Origin: Emydura subglobosa
Lineage: Eukaryota; Chordata; Testudines; Chelidae
DNA: 64,000 nucleotides
Direction: 5' to 3'
Assembly (NCBI GenBank): GCA_007922225.1
Contig: ML679974.1
Location: 5,073,105-5,137,104 of the forward strand
Notes under the pieces: generated by a model
What the model was told of the DNA's origin: nothing
Database searches by the model: none
Seen by the model: only the letters and a program-made list of their open reading frames with translations
Made by a program: the position numbers and the translations under genes
Shown: piece by piece, positions 12,657 through 24,286 of the stretch
Layout: the number at the start of each line of letters is the position of its first letter
Numbering within the stretch: position 1 is the stretch's first letter

Positions 12657-12960
12657 TTAGTTCTTTGAGTGATTGTCCACATGGCTTCAACTCTTTGATC
12701 TTGTGTGTCGTGCACCCTGATTCATTTGGCCAGCAGTGTCTGTTCAGGCTTTGCCTGTACCCTAGCTGTCCTTGTGCATCCCCACTCAAGGACAATAAGG
12801 GTGGAATGGGTCCTATTGTCCCTCAGTTTCTTCTTACTTACTATGCCAGGGAGACAGAACTCCTACAGTGTCCCTCTTCTTCTGTGTACACGGTGCTATT
12901 GACATTACTAATCTTACTACCAAGGTGGTTGTAATTCATTCTTATAGTTAGATAGAGGCC
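12657..12960 (+). repeat. DIRS copy 3 left terminus and leader
   Basis: The terminal 'ttctttgagtgattgtcc' block, a 'gtcgtgcaccc' block comparable to the 'ccgtgcacgag' of copy 1, then 'cctcagtttcttcttactta', matching the inner ITR of copy 2. At 12938-12955 'ttcttatagttagatagagg' resembles the leader just upstream of the Gag start in copy 2 (49400-49460). Confidence 0.65.
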
Positions 12961-12989
12961 TAGGATTAGAAACAGTGACTGGTTACTGC

Positions 12990-14290
12990 CCAGATCCAAC
13001 TGGCTTGAAGGCATGTGATCCAAAGGTCGGGTCCAATTAAACAGACTGATGACTGTCCATTAGGGATACGGAGGTGGTAGGCACCAACGTACTTTGTACT
13101 GAGGCAGCCAAAACTGAAAACTATTTAAGAAAAAATTAGATTTTTTCCCCAATGGACAACATTTAAGGCACACTTCTGAGTTCAGACTTCCTGTATGGCC
13201 CCCTTCCTTGGGATGTAGGACTCTGCAATCCAGCTGCCCTAGACTCTGAAACCAGTATTGTGACTCCCTGCCAAGCCTCCCCAGTTGCTTATACGTGCTT
13301 CCCATAGAGTCCATCTCTGTAGGCATTCTAGTTTATAGTGTAATTCGTTTGGAGGACCACATGGGAGGTAAAGCAAGGAGCACAGGCTTTGTACAGGGGT
13401 TTCTAAAATCACAGTAACAAATCATACAAGAGTTACAGGTCTTTAGGCAGAACAACAAAAGCTTGTACGCTCTCCCCCCCGAGTCTGTGCTGTCTCTGTC
13501 TGATGAGCCCTTAAGTTCAGTCTTTGTGTCTGGCAGGTGGGCCCTTTCAGCCCTCTGAACTGTGTATTCCTTCTGTTGTCTGGCAACATTTGGCTGCCAA
13601 GAGTGTGAGAAACTGAGCAAACCCTGCTCTTAAAGCTTCTATCTCCTCTTTCGTGTGACTCCTTGAGCAGCTTCAAAGCCCCAGTCAGGCATTTGAAGTC
13701 CTCATTTCCCCTGAATACAAACTGGAACCAGTTTCCTTTAGTTTGGCCACCCTCTTTAGCAAACTCAGTGTTCTGACAATCACCATGGCAACTCTTTCAT
13801 TAGTCACTTCAAGGAGGTTTCTGGCATTAAAATCAGCTGCCTTGGTCTATTCTTGCTATCTCTAGGCAGTCACAGCTACACACTCAAAATGCAAGCCATG
13901 TTCTTCAAAATGGTGGTTACAGTGTGAAGGAAAGATCACAATTTGATACAGACATATACAAACATATATCAGTCCATCACACCAATCTCTTCCCCCAGAA
14001 GGCAGACACTACAGATAGAATGGCCCATCCATTATATGACGTTTACTCCTCCTCATCCCCATCTAGACACATCATCTTCCACTCACTTCTCTGTCCTTGG
14101 GTGGCACAATGGAATCAGGAAGGATTCCTTGAGAGGTAGCAGGAAAAGGTCTAGGACTCATAGTGAACATACTTTCTGGTACCCCCCTCATGTGTCCCCT
14201 ACCTCAGTACTCATATTCCTACCAACTATAGCAAGGTCACACTCAGGAGTTACATAGGAATGTGCAGATGCCCACAGAGGATTTGGCATG
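12990..14290. other. Unassigned 1.3-kb block inside DIRS copy 3
   Basis: This lies where the Gag N-terminal region should be, but I see no match to copy 2 there. Several 60-104 codon frames on both strands have no domain that I recognise. It could be a further insertion (for example an old LTR element) or Gag sequence decayed past recognition. Confidence 0.4.
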
Positions 14291-14850
14291 GCTCTTGGCT
14301 CTTTTTTCAATCAGTTTTTCATTTCTATCTTTCTAACAGTGTTTACAACCTTTATCAATAGTTGCTCTCCCTTTTGATCTATCCTTGGCTGTGTCTTCAA
14401 AGTTACCAATATTTATATTACATGAGGTGAGATTCTGCTTAAGGGAGTCTTTGAAGTGTTTTTCTTGCTCTTCCTTCTTGTGTTTTCTGAGTTTCAGCTC
14501 ACTGTAGAGGACTTGTTTCAGGAGACTGTCATCACACATTCTGATAATATGAACTATCTGTCTAAACTGAGCTTTGATCATTGTCTCGGTGCTGGTAGTT
14601 CTTGTTAATGTCAGAATAGAACAAAGACTGCACCTATGAAATTTTTCAAGTTGCTTGAAGTGTCTGTGGTTAACTATCTCACATATAAAACAGATGCCAT
14701 CATCACATCATATAAAATAGATGTTATTATTGCTGCATTGTATGTCATCGGTTTTGTTGACCATGTGATGTTATGCTGATTGAGTATCCTATAGTGAAGT
14801 CTCCCAAAAACCTGGCTTAACTTTAACGTTTTGGTTTAATATTTCTTGAT
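14290..14850 (-). pseudogene. LINE ORF2 C-terminal fragment (reverse strand)
   Basis: Read on the - strand (14830 to 14333) this gives the typical C-terminal end of a non-LTR retrotransposon ORF2: a 'LEKFHRCSL' stretch followed by 'VHIIRMCDDSLLKQVLYSEL', a basic 'KLRKHKKEEQEKHFKDSLKQ' and a 'DRSKGRATIDKGC' end. This RMxDxxLxKQxLYxEL signature is seen in several LINE clades (RTE-like and related), where it follows the RT. The catalytic RT itself is absent. The fragment lies inside DIRS copy 3, so it inserted there or rode in with a larger block. Confidence 0.65.
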
Positions 14851-14879
14851 TCAGGAACCAGGTCTGGTTCCACTGGGCA

Positions 14880-15815
14880 CCCTTGTGTGTGCAGTCATTG
14901 TCTCACAAGGCTGTGTCTTCTTCTGTGTCTAGGGCTAGATCCCCTCCCGAAAGATGCAGCATAGAGTCATCCCAGCTGGATCAAGTAGTGCAGTCTCAGA
15001 ACTTGAAAGGGCAGAAGGAGAAAAGGCTGCAGGGTGGGGAACAACTGATCCCCCAAATGAGGCAGTAAACTCCTCTACTCTTGCCTCTCTGGATGACTTT
15101 GTCATTTCAAGACCTCATTAAGTGGGTGGCAAGGAGTCTGGATTTACCACTGGAAGAGGTACAAGAGAAATTGTATAAAATCCTGGATATCTTGCATTCT
15201 TCCAGACGTACAAATGAGGGACAGCTGGATCCTCTGACAGATCTGTGGCACATGCCAGTGTCCATTCTGGCTGACAAGAGATACCAGATCCCTTCCAGGC
15301 AAACCCAGTATCAGGTTTGCTTGTAATGGTCACTGTCCAGGAAAGGTCAAAGTAACAAGGGCTTCCTAGATTTGCACCAAGGAAAAAGGACCTGAGGTAA
15401 TTAGACTTCTTTGGTTGTAAGGTTTATTCACTGGCCAGCCTCCTGATATGTGTTTATTACAGGCTCTCCTTTATACGTATGACAATTTAAAGTACGATAA
15501 GTTATCTCAGTTTGTGGACACGCTACCATGAAAATGTTGAGAGGAACTGACAGTCACCACATTTTGATACTCTGCATCTCTACAGGCTGCACTGAATGGG
15601 ATTAACACCGCAGTGTGCAGGATGGCTACATTAGTGATGAGAGAGTCTTTTTCTAGTTTCAGTCCTTGGGGTTTCTCAGGGAGGTCCAAGCTACCATCAA
15701 GGACCTTCCCTTCCTCATTCCAAAATCGAGAGATCTTCTGTTCATTAAAGGAATCCAGAGCAACTCTACATCAACTGGTTATTTATGTTCCAGTCTGAAG
15801 AAGGAATCAAATACA
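14880..15815 (+). pseudogene. DIRS copy 3 Gag remnant
   Basis: Collinear with the C-terminal half of the copy 1 and 2 Gag, but broken by stops and frameshifts. Visible matches: an RS-rich start (RARSPPERCS), 'FQDLIKWVARSLDLPLEEVQ' in the place of the conserved acidic helix, 'KRYQIPSRQTQYQV' against copy 1's KYYVPSQGFEYLY, 'DFFGCKVYSLASLL' against GRKIYSTAALQL, and 'SRATLHQLVIYVP' against SRATLKSLGLYVP. Structural (nucleocapsid-like) role inferred from the group. Not functional. Confidence 0.7.
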
Positions 15816-16039
15816 ACTATTTTCCTTCAGGCAATGTCCCTACTATCAACCCCAGAGGACCTCAGAATCATCCTGGAGGAAGCAGAGGTTTTCCTGATAA
15901 TGGACCCAGTTACCTTTTCTTCTGCTGCCCCAGAGTCTTGGTCTTCTATCAGGCAGCTGATATGAAGCCAATGTCAAGAACCTTGACTGAGCCACATGAG
16001 GATTTCTTCTTTTATCACCCCTCTCTTTTTGGCAACAGC

Positions 16040-17017
16040 CTCTTATATTTTCAGGAAGCTTGGATTCAGATCACCTTGGACAAGTTGGTCCTGGAGACTG
16101 TAAACAAAGGGGTATTGTGTTTAGTTGCAGTCCACTCTTACTCCCCACTCCACTTTCCTGTCCCCTTTTCATGGAACTTTCTCATGAGATATAGTTAAAA
16201 CAAGAGGTTGACTCTCTCTTACGAATCAGAGCAGTAGCAAAAGTGCCTTTAGAGTTCAGGGTCAAGGGTTTTTATTCCCATTATTTTTTCATCCCAAAGA
16301 AGAAAGAGGGTTAATGTCCCATTCTGAATCTTTTGGTTCCTCAACAAATTCATCTGCCATTTCAAGGTCAGTATGGTCACTCTAGTCTTGTAAGATCCTG
16401 AAGATTGTTAATAGCTCTTGACCTACAAGATGCCTGTTTTTGGATATTAATTCACCCAGCCCATAGGAAATACCTCAGGTTTCTGATACAAACCTCTTAT
16501 TACCAGTACAGGCTCTTGCCTTTTAATCTTTCCATAGTACCATGAGTACTCACCAACAGCTTGACAGTCACAGCAGCTCACCTAAAGAGGCAAGGAATTC
16601 AGGTTTACCCATATGTCGATGATTGACTAATTCAAGGAAGATCACCCCACCAAGTGACCAACTCGTTCCAAGTAACCTTAAAGCACTTTGCCTTACTAGG
16701 GCTTCAGTGTCAACAGAGAAAAATCCACACTTACTCCAATTCAGAAGTCACAGAAGCAGTGCTAGATTCCAGATTAGCTAGAGCTTACCTTCCATAGGAA
16801 AGATTCCAGACAATAGTAAACCTCATCAACCAACTTCAGACTCACCCCAAAATATCAGTGAGATCATGCCTCAGATTTTTGGGACATACAGCTCCATTCA
16901 CCTTTGTGACACCATTTGCCAGACTTCACCTATGGTCTCTGCCAGAGTGGTTGAAATCAGTGTATCTGCCTGGGCACATTGTGAACATGATAGGATTCAG
17001 ATCCTCATGTCGGGTCC
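16040..17017 (+). pseudogene. DIRS copy 3 reverse transcriptase remnant
   Basis: A decayed RT collinear with copies 1 and 2. Recognisable blocks are the 'EAWIQIT...VLETV' entry near 16060, a 'gggtttttattcccattatt' stretch corresponding to GFYSRYF near 16265, an EF/SI block near 16440, and 'tacccatatgtcgatgattg' near 16605, where YVDD replaces the YLDD of the other copies and a TGA follows. 'RSCLRFLGHTAPFTFVTPFA' near 16861 corresponds to RCLQLLGHMAACTYVVRLA. Many frame changes. The downstream RNase H is lost at about 17017. Confidence 0.7.
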
Positions 17018-17400
17018 CCCTTGCACAGAGTTTCATAACGACTGGGTCCCTCTTAAACCTTATCCTAAATTCTGCCAAGATTGTTTCAGAATTCCATGTA
17101 AACCAATTAATTCATTTCCCAGTTTTCTTTCCCAAGCCTCTTTCAACTTGGGGGAAGCCAAAATTAACATACTTGATATAGTAAGTGCGCTGTCATTTTA
17201 CATTGACAGGACAAAACCATTCAGGAACACACCTAGAGATTATGTGAGTGGGTCTCCAACTGTGTAAGGACATGTTATGAGCTAGCCAGGTTAGATTCAC
17301 CTAGTCATATTAGAGCTTATTCTGCTAGATCTCAGGCTGCCTCTATTGACTGTTTGAAGAACATCCCTATTTCTGAAAGCCGAGGGCAGCTATGGGGAGC
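17018..17400 (+). pseudogene. DIRS copy 3 tyrosine recombinase remnant
   Basis: The sequence jumps from the end of the RT thumb region straight into the middle of the YR domain. 'PPCTEFHNDWVPLKPYPKF' corresponds to PPYTVFYKDKVRLRPHPAF of copy 1, then 'SALSFYIDRTKPFRNT' to RALAYYIDRTRPFRRS. Near 17310 'agagcttattctgctagatc' corresponds to the AHSTRAQ region, so the catalytic HxxR is degraded there (HSTR reads as aySaR). The C-terminal Tyr block is not readable. Inactive. Confidence 0.7.
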
Positions 17401-17559
17401 TCAGTCCATACCTTTACAAGACACTCTTCTTTGGTAGAGCCTTCCACTTCAGATCCCTGTTTTGATAGGGGTTTCCTGCAGTCATTGTTTGAGGAGGATT
17501 CCTACCATCCATCTCCAAGCAAACAGACAACTGCTTGTTAGTCACCAAGAGTGCTGGAT

Positions 17560-17945
17560 GCTCACTTGAAGAAGAAAGAATGGTTACATACCTTGCAATA
17601 ACTGGTTCTTTGAGATGTGTTACCCACAAGAATTCCACAGCCTGCCCTCCTTCCTTGCTCCTGTGGAGTCCTACTTCTCCAGGATTCTTTATTGGTGAAG
17701 GAACTGAGGGATGATTGGGTTCCCTCCACGCTTTATGCCTTCGGATGGGGGTTGGTTGAGGATATGCAGTCAGACTAGATAATCTGCTGGTCACTTCGGG
17801 CCTTAATCTTTGTGACTGACAGCTAAGGTGAAGGCATGGCCCCAACAGATTCTGCTGGCCAAAATAATCTGATCTCATGCGCATTGTGCATGTATGCATC
17901 AAGAGTGGAATTGTGTGGACAACACATCTTGAAGAACAAAAGTGA
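17560..17945 (+). repeat. DIRS copy 3 internal complementary region and right terminus
   Basis: 'ggttctttgagatgtgttac' at 17602-17622 is answered in inverted orientation by 'acaacacatcttgaagaac' at 17921-17939, as in the ICR/right-end pairs of copies 1 and 2. Between them lies the inner ITR block 'gaaggaactgaggga' (about 17696). A short CR1-like tail (17761-17818) interrupts the terminus. Confidence 0.65.
17761..17818 (+). mobile_element. Short CR1/SINE 3' tail
   Basis: 'cagtcagactagataatctg' followed by 'ggccttaatctttgtgactg' is the characteristic CR1-type 3' tail. Only about 60 bp is present, inside the right terminus of DIRS copy 3. Confidence 0.5.
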
Positions 17946-17950
17946 CTGTA

Positions 17951-19074
17951 AATTAAGTAATAATTCTATTTTTCATTAAACACAAAGCCATCTACACTGT
18001 AGAAAGGATAACTGGCATATATATATATATATATAGTTTTTGGATTTATTCCTGTTGTTGTCTTTTCCTTTCCCTCTCTTCTATCCCACTTTTTCTCGAT
18101 TTTTTTTCTGGCCAGTAATGTCTTTTGCTACATACCTTTAACTCTCATTGATGATCTAGTGATGTCATTCTCATTGACGAATTTTGCCCTCTGCATATAA
18201 TACTCCACAGGACGTCAGCTTTAGAAGAAGCATCATTCTGTATCAGAGAAACATTTTACCCATGTTGTCTACTGCTGAATGAAATTCTACTATCATGAAT
18301 TTCTACTCTATTCTGTGTTATACAGCATTTCACTGTTTGACATTACTCTGTGATACTACATAGTAGCACCAGGTGTCCTGTGAATATCAGGAAAAAAGGC
18401 TCCGGTAATGGTGCATTCTTGACAGGCAGACTTGTTCACTTATTTCATAATTATTTTTTTGTTAATTTTGTGAAACAGATCTTTAGTGTTTTAAAAAACA
18501 AACAAATATCTTTGCCAAAATGGCCATTACTAAATTTATTTAAAAGGTTGTTACAAGTTATACTGATGGAAAGAAGTGCTTGAGAGAGCTTGCCAGTCAG
18601 TGTTTGCAAAACGCTTTACATGGTTAAAAATTTTGAATTGTTACTTTTTGTCATGTGATATTATGGCAATGAACAGAAACCAGAGATTTCAGAGGCAGCT
18701 ATATTTGCAGAGAAATAATCTATCAGAAGCTTGCTGATGGATGAAAAGTTGCCTGAATGATTAAAATGTGGTTTAAGCAGTGCAAATGCTGGCCAACTCT
18801 CAGAAGATCTTTATATGCTCATCCAATCAACCATATTGAGTGAATTAGGGAATCCTTGTTGGAGAACTTGTGTACTGCAGGATTGTGGTTAGTGCCAAAC
18901 CTGTACTTGCAGAGTACAAAATACCAACAACTAAGTCATTTGGGGATAGTATTTGCCAGCTTCAAAGGGCTGTTATAAGGATTAAATCAGTAATATTTAT
19001 GTTTTCACATCTTCCGTGGAACACTTGTAGAAGTTTAAAAGCGTTATTACTTATTTCTATATTATTTATGTCAT
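17951..19074. other. Intronic sequence with a short (AT)n microsatellite
   Basis: An uninterrupted AT run lies at 18017-18035. Otherwise AT-rich intronic sequence with nothing that I can name. Confidence 0.5.
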
Positions 19075-19180
19075 TGTAACATGTAAAGGTTGAGGCCCCA
19101 TTGTGCTAAGCACTGTACAAATAGAATACAAGTAGTCATTGCCTGAGGAGCTTACAATTTAAAAGACAAGGCAGACAAAA
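19075..19180 (+). mobile_element. Old L2/MIR-type repeat fragment
   Basis: Carries 'ggccccattgtgctaagcac', 'tgtacaaatagaatac' and 'gaggagcttacaattt', the recognisable core of an ancient amniote interspersed repeat. A shorter relative starts near 60325. Confidence 0.55.
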
Positions 19181-20176
19181 GATATAAATAAGCAATAAGA
19201 TATTATTTACATTCTTAAACAGATAAATATTAAATGGTATCTCCCCAAAGACATGAGCATCCTTTCTTTCTTGAAGTGCTTTGCTAGGCCCTCCAGTAGT
19301 TTCTAGTGCACTGGGATGCAGTTCTGTAGAAGGTACTAAAATCTGCATCTTTTTGGTATGAAGAGATTCAGGCTTCTTTAAAAAATGATGATGAAATTGA
19401 GAGAGTCTGGGTGGGATTCAGTTGAATAATGGAAGAACTGCTACACATATATTCTATTTATAGATAAAGGCAGACATCGCTCTGTCTCCATGACAAGAAA
19501 AGCAGTCACCTCACTGGTGAGAAAATGGATAAAATTCCGTTGAAACAGGTTAGAAAACATATACGGTGATAATGTTCAGCTTTCCATATCTATTTTTCAG
19601 TTTATGTGGCATCTATTTAATATTCTAGGTACTATAAACCAGCAAATACAGAGATATAGGTGTATGTTTATGCATATATATTAATGCAAAGGTTAAAGGG
19701 ACATTGTCAACTTGATTTTTTTTTAAATTGACAAAAACACCATTTTCTGATACATCCTGATTTTTTTAAAAATTCTTTGACATTTTTAATAAGTGGGTTT
19801 TTTTATCCCCCATGAATGCTTAAGTCATTTTCTCCCTTACTGAAAGTATTCATCAGGGGAAATGATGACACTAACTGTACACAAAGTAATGTCAAATGGA
19901 TAGAGTAAACAACTGGAAAAATAGAGAAATATTTGTCTCACGTCTGTTACTTATTGTAATCTTATATGTTACTTTTAGCTGTGGTATGCAAAACGTTTTC
20001 AGACAGAAATGTGATTTTTGAAGTTGTGTCTTCTTAAAAACCCAACCAGAACTTGCTCATATCTGCTCAGTACTCACTCAATAACATAAACCCCCCCATA
20101 TGATGATATTAGGAATTGTAAATTAGGTTCCCTACCCTACACCCATCAACCCAACATTTAGGATGATCATATAGAT
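19181..20176. other. Intronic sequence, nothing recognised
   Basis: AT-rich, no gene or transposon ends seen. Confidence 0.45.
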
Positions 20177-20179
20177 TCT

Positions 20180-20449
20180 GTGCATGTCTACACTGCCATG
20201 CCGGCAGGCATTGATGCAGCAAGTCTGCATAGACCCGCTCAGTCGATGGGAGAGCGCGCTCCCTTCGACTGTATTAGTCCACCTCCCCAAAAGACAAAAG
20301 GTAGTGTGTACGGGAGAGCATTTCCTGTCGACGTAGCATTGTGAAGATGCCGTGCTGCATAGATGTAAGTACGTTGACGTGAAATATGCTGTAATGTTAC
20401 GTAACCAGCGTATCTCATGACAACCCAGCACAGCAGTGTAGACTAGGCC
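20180..20449. mobile_element. PIF/Harbinger MITE, 270 bp, 3-bp target duplication
   Basis: The left end is 'gtgcatgtctacactgcc'. The right end, read on the other strand, is 'ggcctagtctacactgctg'. The trinucleotide TCT flanks both sides (20177-20179 and 20450-20452), the 3-bp duplication length typical of PIF/Harbinger. The right terminus is the same as the left terminus of the autonomous Harbinger at 21760 (GGCCTAGTCTnCACTG), so this is probably a non-autonomous derivative mobilised by that family. It is non-coding. Confidence 0.75.
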
Positions 20450-20649
20450 TCTGATTTAGCAAGACATTTAAACACATGCTTAATCTGATCTTCAACCATT
20501 CATTTCAACACCACTAGTCAGATGCTTTGCCACTGTTAGCAACAGTACTGGTGCCAACCCTGGATAAAAGAGGAGGATTCTGCAGTTGGATTTGTGACCC
20601 ATGCATGTAAAACATTGCTTCAGCAGAAACAGTTCAGTTAAACCAAAAT

Positions 20650-21759
20650 TTGAAGTTGATAGGGGCAGATGGAGCTCAAAACTGAAGATCTCAGTGAAAG
20701 CTGAAAAGAAGCAGAGATCTTAAGACATCAAATCCTGATGACCAAATTTGTAAGAAGAGTAGGCACATGGAATGTATGAACTTTGTGTAGTATGGGAAAT
20801 CTGGCATAAATTACACTAGAAATGAAAAAATCCCATCTGAACATACTTAGTGGCAGTGAAATGAGCAGGGCAGGGAGTGACAAAATGATGTCTGCTCATG
20901 CTACAATCTTATACTCTGGAGGAGGAATGCACAAAGGAGGTGTGGGAATTATGCTCAATAACATCCCAGCAAAGATCCTGCTGGCATGAGAACCAGTGAA
21001 CGACAGACTAACAGCCAATCTACAAACAAGATATGTCAAGTGTACAATAATCCAAGTGTATGCACCCACAAATTCAGCAAGCGACCCTGAAAAGGGTACA
21101 TTCTTTGAGCAGGTACAGCAAATATTGTGTGTTGTACCTAACCATGACATCATGGGCACAGCAGTGGAAGGCATCTGCCCTGATTATGGCAAACAGCTTT
21201 TAATCTCTGTGGCACAAATACTCTAAAGATAGGAGGCAGTCTCTTCCATCATAAGAGGATTTGCAAGCTCACATAGAGCTTACCAGGGAATGCACCCATC
21301 AACCAATAGACCATGTGTGTAGATCTCAGGGATGAGCATCTTCTTTGAGGAATGTCTGAGTTATCAGAGGAACAGATGTTGGTTCGGATCATTATCTTTT
21401 AATGGCCACATTACAACGTAAATTCAAAAAGATCATTAAGATGGACAAAGAGAGTGTTATAGCAATAGGAAAGTTCAAGGACAAAGAAATACAGATCAGA
21501 TTTCAGATTGCCTTTAACAACAGTTCCGGTATTATACAGAACCAGGCTGAGGACAGTCTGGAAGACAGATGATCAAACTGGAAGAAGACTGTAGTCAAGA
21601 CAGTTGGGCCTCCAAAAAGGGTAGAAGAAAGATGCACCGATTACATCTGGAACTTGTGCAGCAATTAACAAGTGGAAAGCTCTGAAGGTAAAAAAGGAAC
21701 AGAACAAGACACAAGAAGAACTCTTACAGGCAGATGCAAGATGTAGAGAAAAAGACAAA
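20650..21759 (+). pseudogene. RTE-like LINE, 5' part with endonuclease remnant
   Basis: The first half of a non-LTR retrotransposon split by the Harbinger at 21760. The + strand encodes a decayed apurinic-type endonuclease: a 'VGTWNV' start near 20768, 'HKGGVGIMLNN' near 20933, 'DRLTANLQTRYVKCTIIQVY' then APTN near 21003-21070 (the QxYAPT motif of this endonuclease family), and near 21370 a 'GSDHYL'-like end, in the position of the catalytic SDH. Proteins with this signature are often annotated as craniofacial-development-protein-2-like, which is the RTE endonuclease. Several stops are present. Clade assignment to RTE is by motif only. Confidence 0.7.
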
Positions 21760-22159
21760 GGCCTAGTCTGCACTGACAATGGAGGTCGACGCAATGACCA
21801 CCTAAACACCTACATTGTCTACCTAAAGTATGTATCTCCACTGGCACGTCAGTTCTGCCGACCTAAATGGTAGTAAAATTCGACTTAATAAAACCACCTC
21901 CACAAGTGGCGTAGCACTGAAGTCGAATTTTATGGGTCAAACGAGCGTCAGTGTAGGCAGAGCGAAACATAAATCAACATCATTGATCTCTGGGAGGTAT
22001 CCCATAATGCTCTGTTGTGACCACTCTGGACATCTGCACTCTGTTGCACTGTGACCACGTAAACAGGAAATAGCTCCTCCACTCAAGCCCTGGGAAATTT
22101 TGAATTCCCATTTCCTGTTTGTTCAACGTGGAGAGAGCTTTGTAGCTGAATGGCTCATG

Positions 22160-23961
22160 GTGACTGCACGCCTCAAACGCACTCCAGCCTAGAGTTGACC
22201 TGTGGTCTTGGATCTCAGCAGCCTGTGCGGCGAAGAATCTGTTCTGACTCAGCTCCGAGGCAGAAAAAGAAATTTAGATATCTACAAGAAGATATCATGT
22301 GGCATGGTGGAGAAGGGCCACAATGGGGATGCGCAGCACTGCCATATTAAAATCAAATTGCTGAGACAGGCATATCAGAAAACTAGGGAGGTGAACAGTC
22401 GTTCTGGCTTGTCACCGAAGACATGCCACTTCTGTGAGGAGCTGCATGTGATTCTCGGTGGTGACCTCCACCACTGTGCCACCACGCAGCATTGATACCT
22501 CTGAAGAATCCCAGTCCAGGATGAATGAGGAGGACTCTATGGATGATGAGGAGTACAGGGGGCAAGAGAGCAGGATATCCATTCTCCCAGGGACCCAGGA
22601 CCTGTTCGTTACCCCAGAGCAGCCCAGCCGGGCACAGGACAGCGTTACAGACCGAGATGCTGAGGAAGGCACATCTGGTGAGTGTTTATAGCAAATCGCA
22701 TTTCTGTGGTTGTCCCCAGTCAGCTTCTTATTTTGGGGGAAAAAAAGGAGTTTGTATTTTTGTGGGGGCTTCCTGTGGATTGGTAAACTTCAGTAGAGAG
22801 TTACCCCCTGAACAGACTATCTATATGCACATGGATATCTCCAGGAAACTTTCATGTAGGTACTCTGCAATCCTTTGCAGAAGGTTTCTGGGGAGAGCAG
22901 CCTTATTTCTTCTGCCACAGTAGGACACTTTCCCCTGTCACTCTGCTATTAAATGAGCAGGCATCATTGCAGAACACAGCATAGCAGCATAAGGGCCAGG
23001 CCTGTACCCTGATGCTTGCAGGAAATCTTCCCTTTTCGCCTGCATTACCCTCAGGTGACTAATATCACACATGGTCACCTAGGGAAGATGGTGCAAGTTT
23101 ACAGTACCTGACCAATGTAGTCACTGTGTGTTGTTTCCCTGCTATGGACGGTGTCCCTGGGCCCCTACACAGACAATTCCTAGCCATGATATTGTTGGCA
23201 TAGGCGTTATGGGTCTGGGAGCTGGTGTCCCCTTTTTTTTTCTCTCCAGCAACATTTCATCCACACTCTCCCCCAATCCCTTTTTATCACCTCCTCCCAA
23301 ACTGGTCTTTGGGATGGTAAAGGGGAGCCCAATGATCCGTCTCTTTGGTTATGTGTGGATTGGGGAATTTAGTGCTATACAGTCTTCCCAGTAATGGCTA
23401 CAAGAGCCCCTTACTTACCATGTCTAGAACGCCACTCCGACCTATGTGATAGGTACACATTGGTATGCGGATCTGGCTTTGCCTTCTGAACATGAAAGTG
23501 AGTTCTTTTTACATTGCAACATTTCTTTTACTCCATGGGGTCAACTAATAATGGCAACTTTGTGCTTTGCCTGCCTTACAGTGGCTACCTTGGCCTTCAC
23601 CCCATCTTGTACTCACACAGAGCACCTTTCCCAGATTAGGAAGCGGGGAAAAAAAACTCAGAATGACATGTTCAACAAACTAACGAACACTTCTGCAGCT
23701 GCTGACACAGAGCTCAGAGCCTGGAGGATGTCCTTGTCAGACAAACTAAACATGGACATGGAACACAGAAAATCAGCACAGAAGCAGGAGCGTGCAATGC
23801 AAAAGGAGATGTTGTGTATTATGTCTGACATGCCGAGGCGTCTGGTAGAGCTCCAGGAAGAACAGCGGCAGGACAAACTCCTCTGCAGTCCCTCCAAAAC
23901 GCTCAACCAACAAGCACTTTCTTACCAGCTCCCACCCCCAAGCGCTGTAGGAGGAGGTTGA
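22160..23961 (+). pseudogene. Harbinger Myb/SANT-like accessory protein, two exons, broken
   Basis: In PIF/Harbinger elements this protein binds the transposon ends and helps the transposase enter the nucleus. Exon 1 (about 22160-22677) encodes a Myb/SANT-like domain: 'GEESVLTQLRGRKRNLDIY' then 'KKIS', followed by 'LRQAYQKTREVNSRSG' and 'CEELHVILGG'. The frame shifts near 22470 into an acidic linker (DTSEESQSRMNEEDSMDDEE). A donor 'gtgagtg' follows at 22678. The intron is 22678-23581, ending 'cttacag'. Exon 2 (23582-23961) encodes a basic segment 'RKRGKKTQNDMFNKL' and a Gln/Glu-rich helix with a possible coiled coil, ending in a proline-rich tail. The N-terminus upstream of GEES is not cleanly readable. 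Confidence 0.75.
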
Positions 23962-24286
23962 GCAGGGAGCAGTATGTGCTCCACTCCACGCTGGTGGAGG
24001 GGAGCAGAAAGAGGTGACAGCCCCTTTAAGAACTGGGAATGTGCGTCCTTTGTTATTTGCATAGTTACACTTTGCTCTGGATGGCCAAGCAGCCTGATGG
24101 GAATGTTAAATTATCTTCTTTTCCCTCCACTGAAATGGGTCACGAATAAATCTGTATTGCTTTAAAAAACATTTCTCTTTATTCATTGAGAGCTTGGGGA
24201 TTATCAGTGGGGAAAGAAGGGGAGGGGGCCGATGGTGTGAGGGTGGGGGATGGGAAGGGAAGTTACAGCACTGACAGAGATATACA

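Larger units (their letters stand above)
12657..17950 (+). mobile_element. DIRS retrotransposon, copy 3 (old, broken)
   Basis: An ancient tyrosine-recombinase retrotransposon of the same group as copies 1 and 2 but far more decayed. The left end 'gttctttgagtgattgtcc' matches the 'gttctcttcgagtgattgctc' type terminus. An inner-ITR block 'gtccctcagtttcttctta' near 12820 is answered by 'gaaggaactgaggga' near 17696. Remnants of Gag (14880-15815), RT (16040-17017) and YR (17018-17400) follow in the right order. The right end at 17895-17945 carries 'acaacacatcttgaagaac'. The interior holds a reverse LINE piece and an unassigned 1.3 kb. Most of RNase H, the region after it and the YR N-terminus are deleted. 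It is inactive. Confidence 0.75.

Noticed and set aside
17414..17902. 162-codon reverse ORF
   Set aside because: It lies across the ICR and right terminus of DIRS copy 3 and an embedded CR1 tail, so it is non-coding repeat sequence read backwards.
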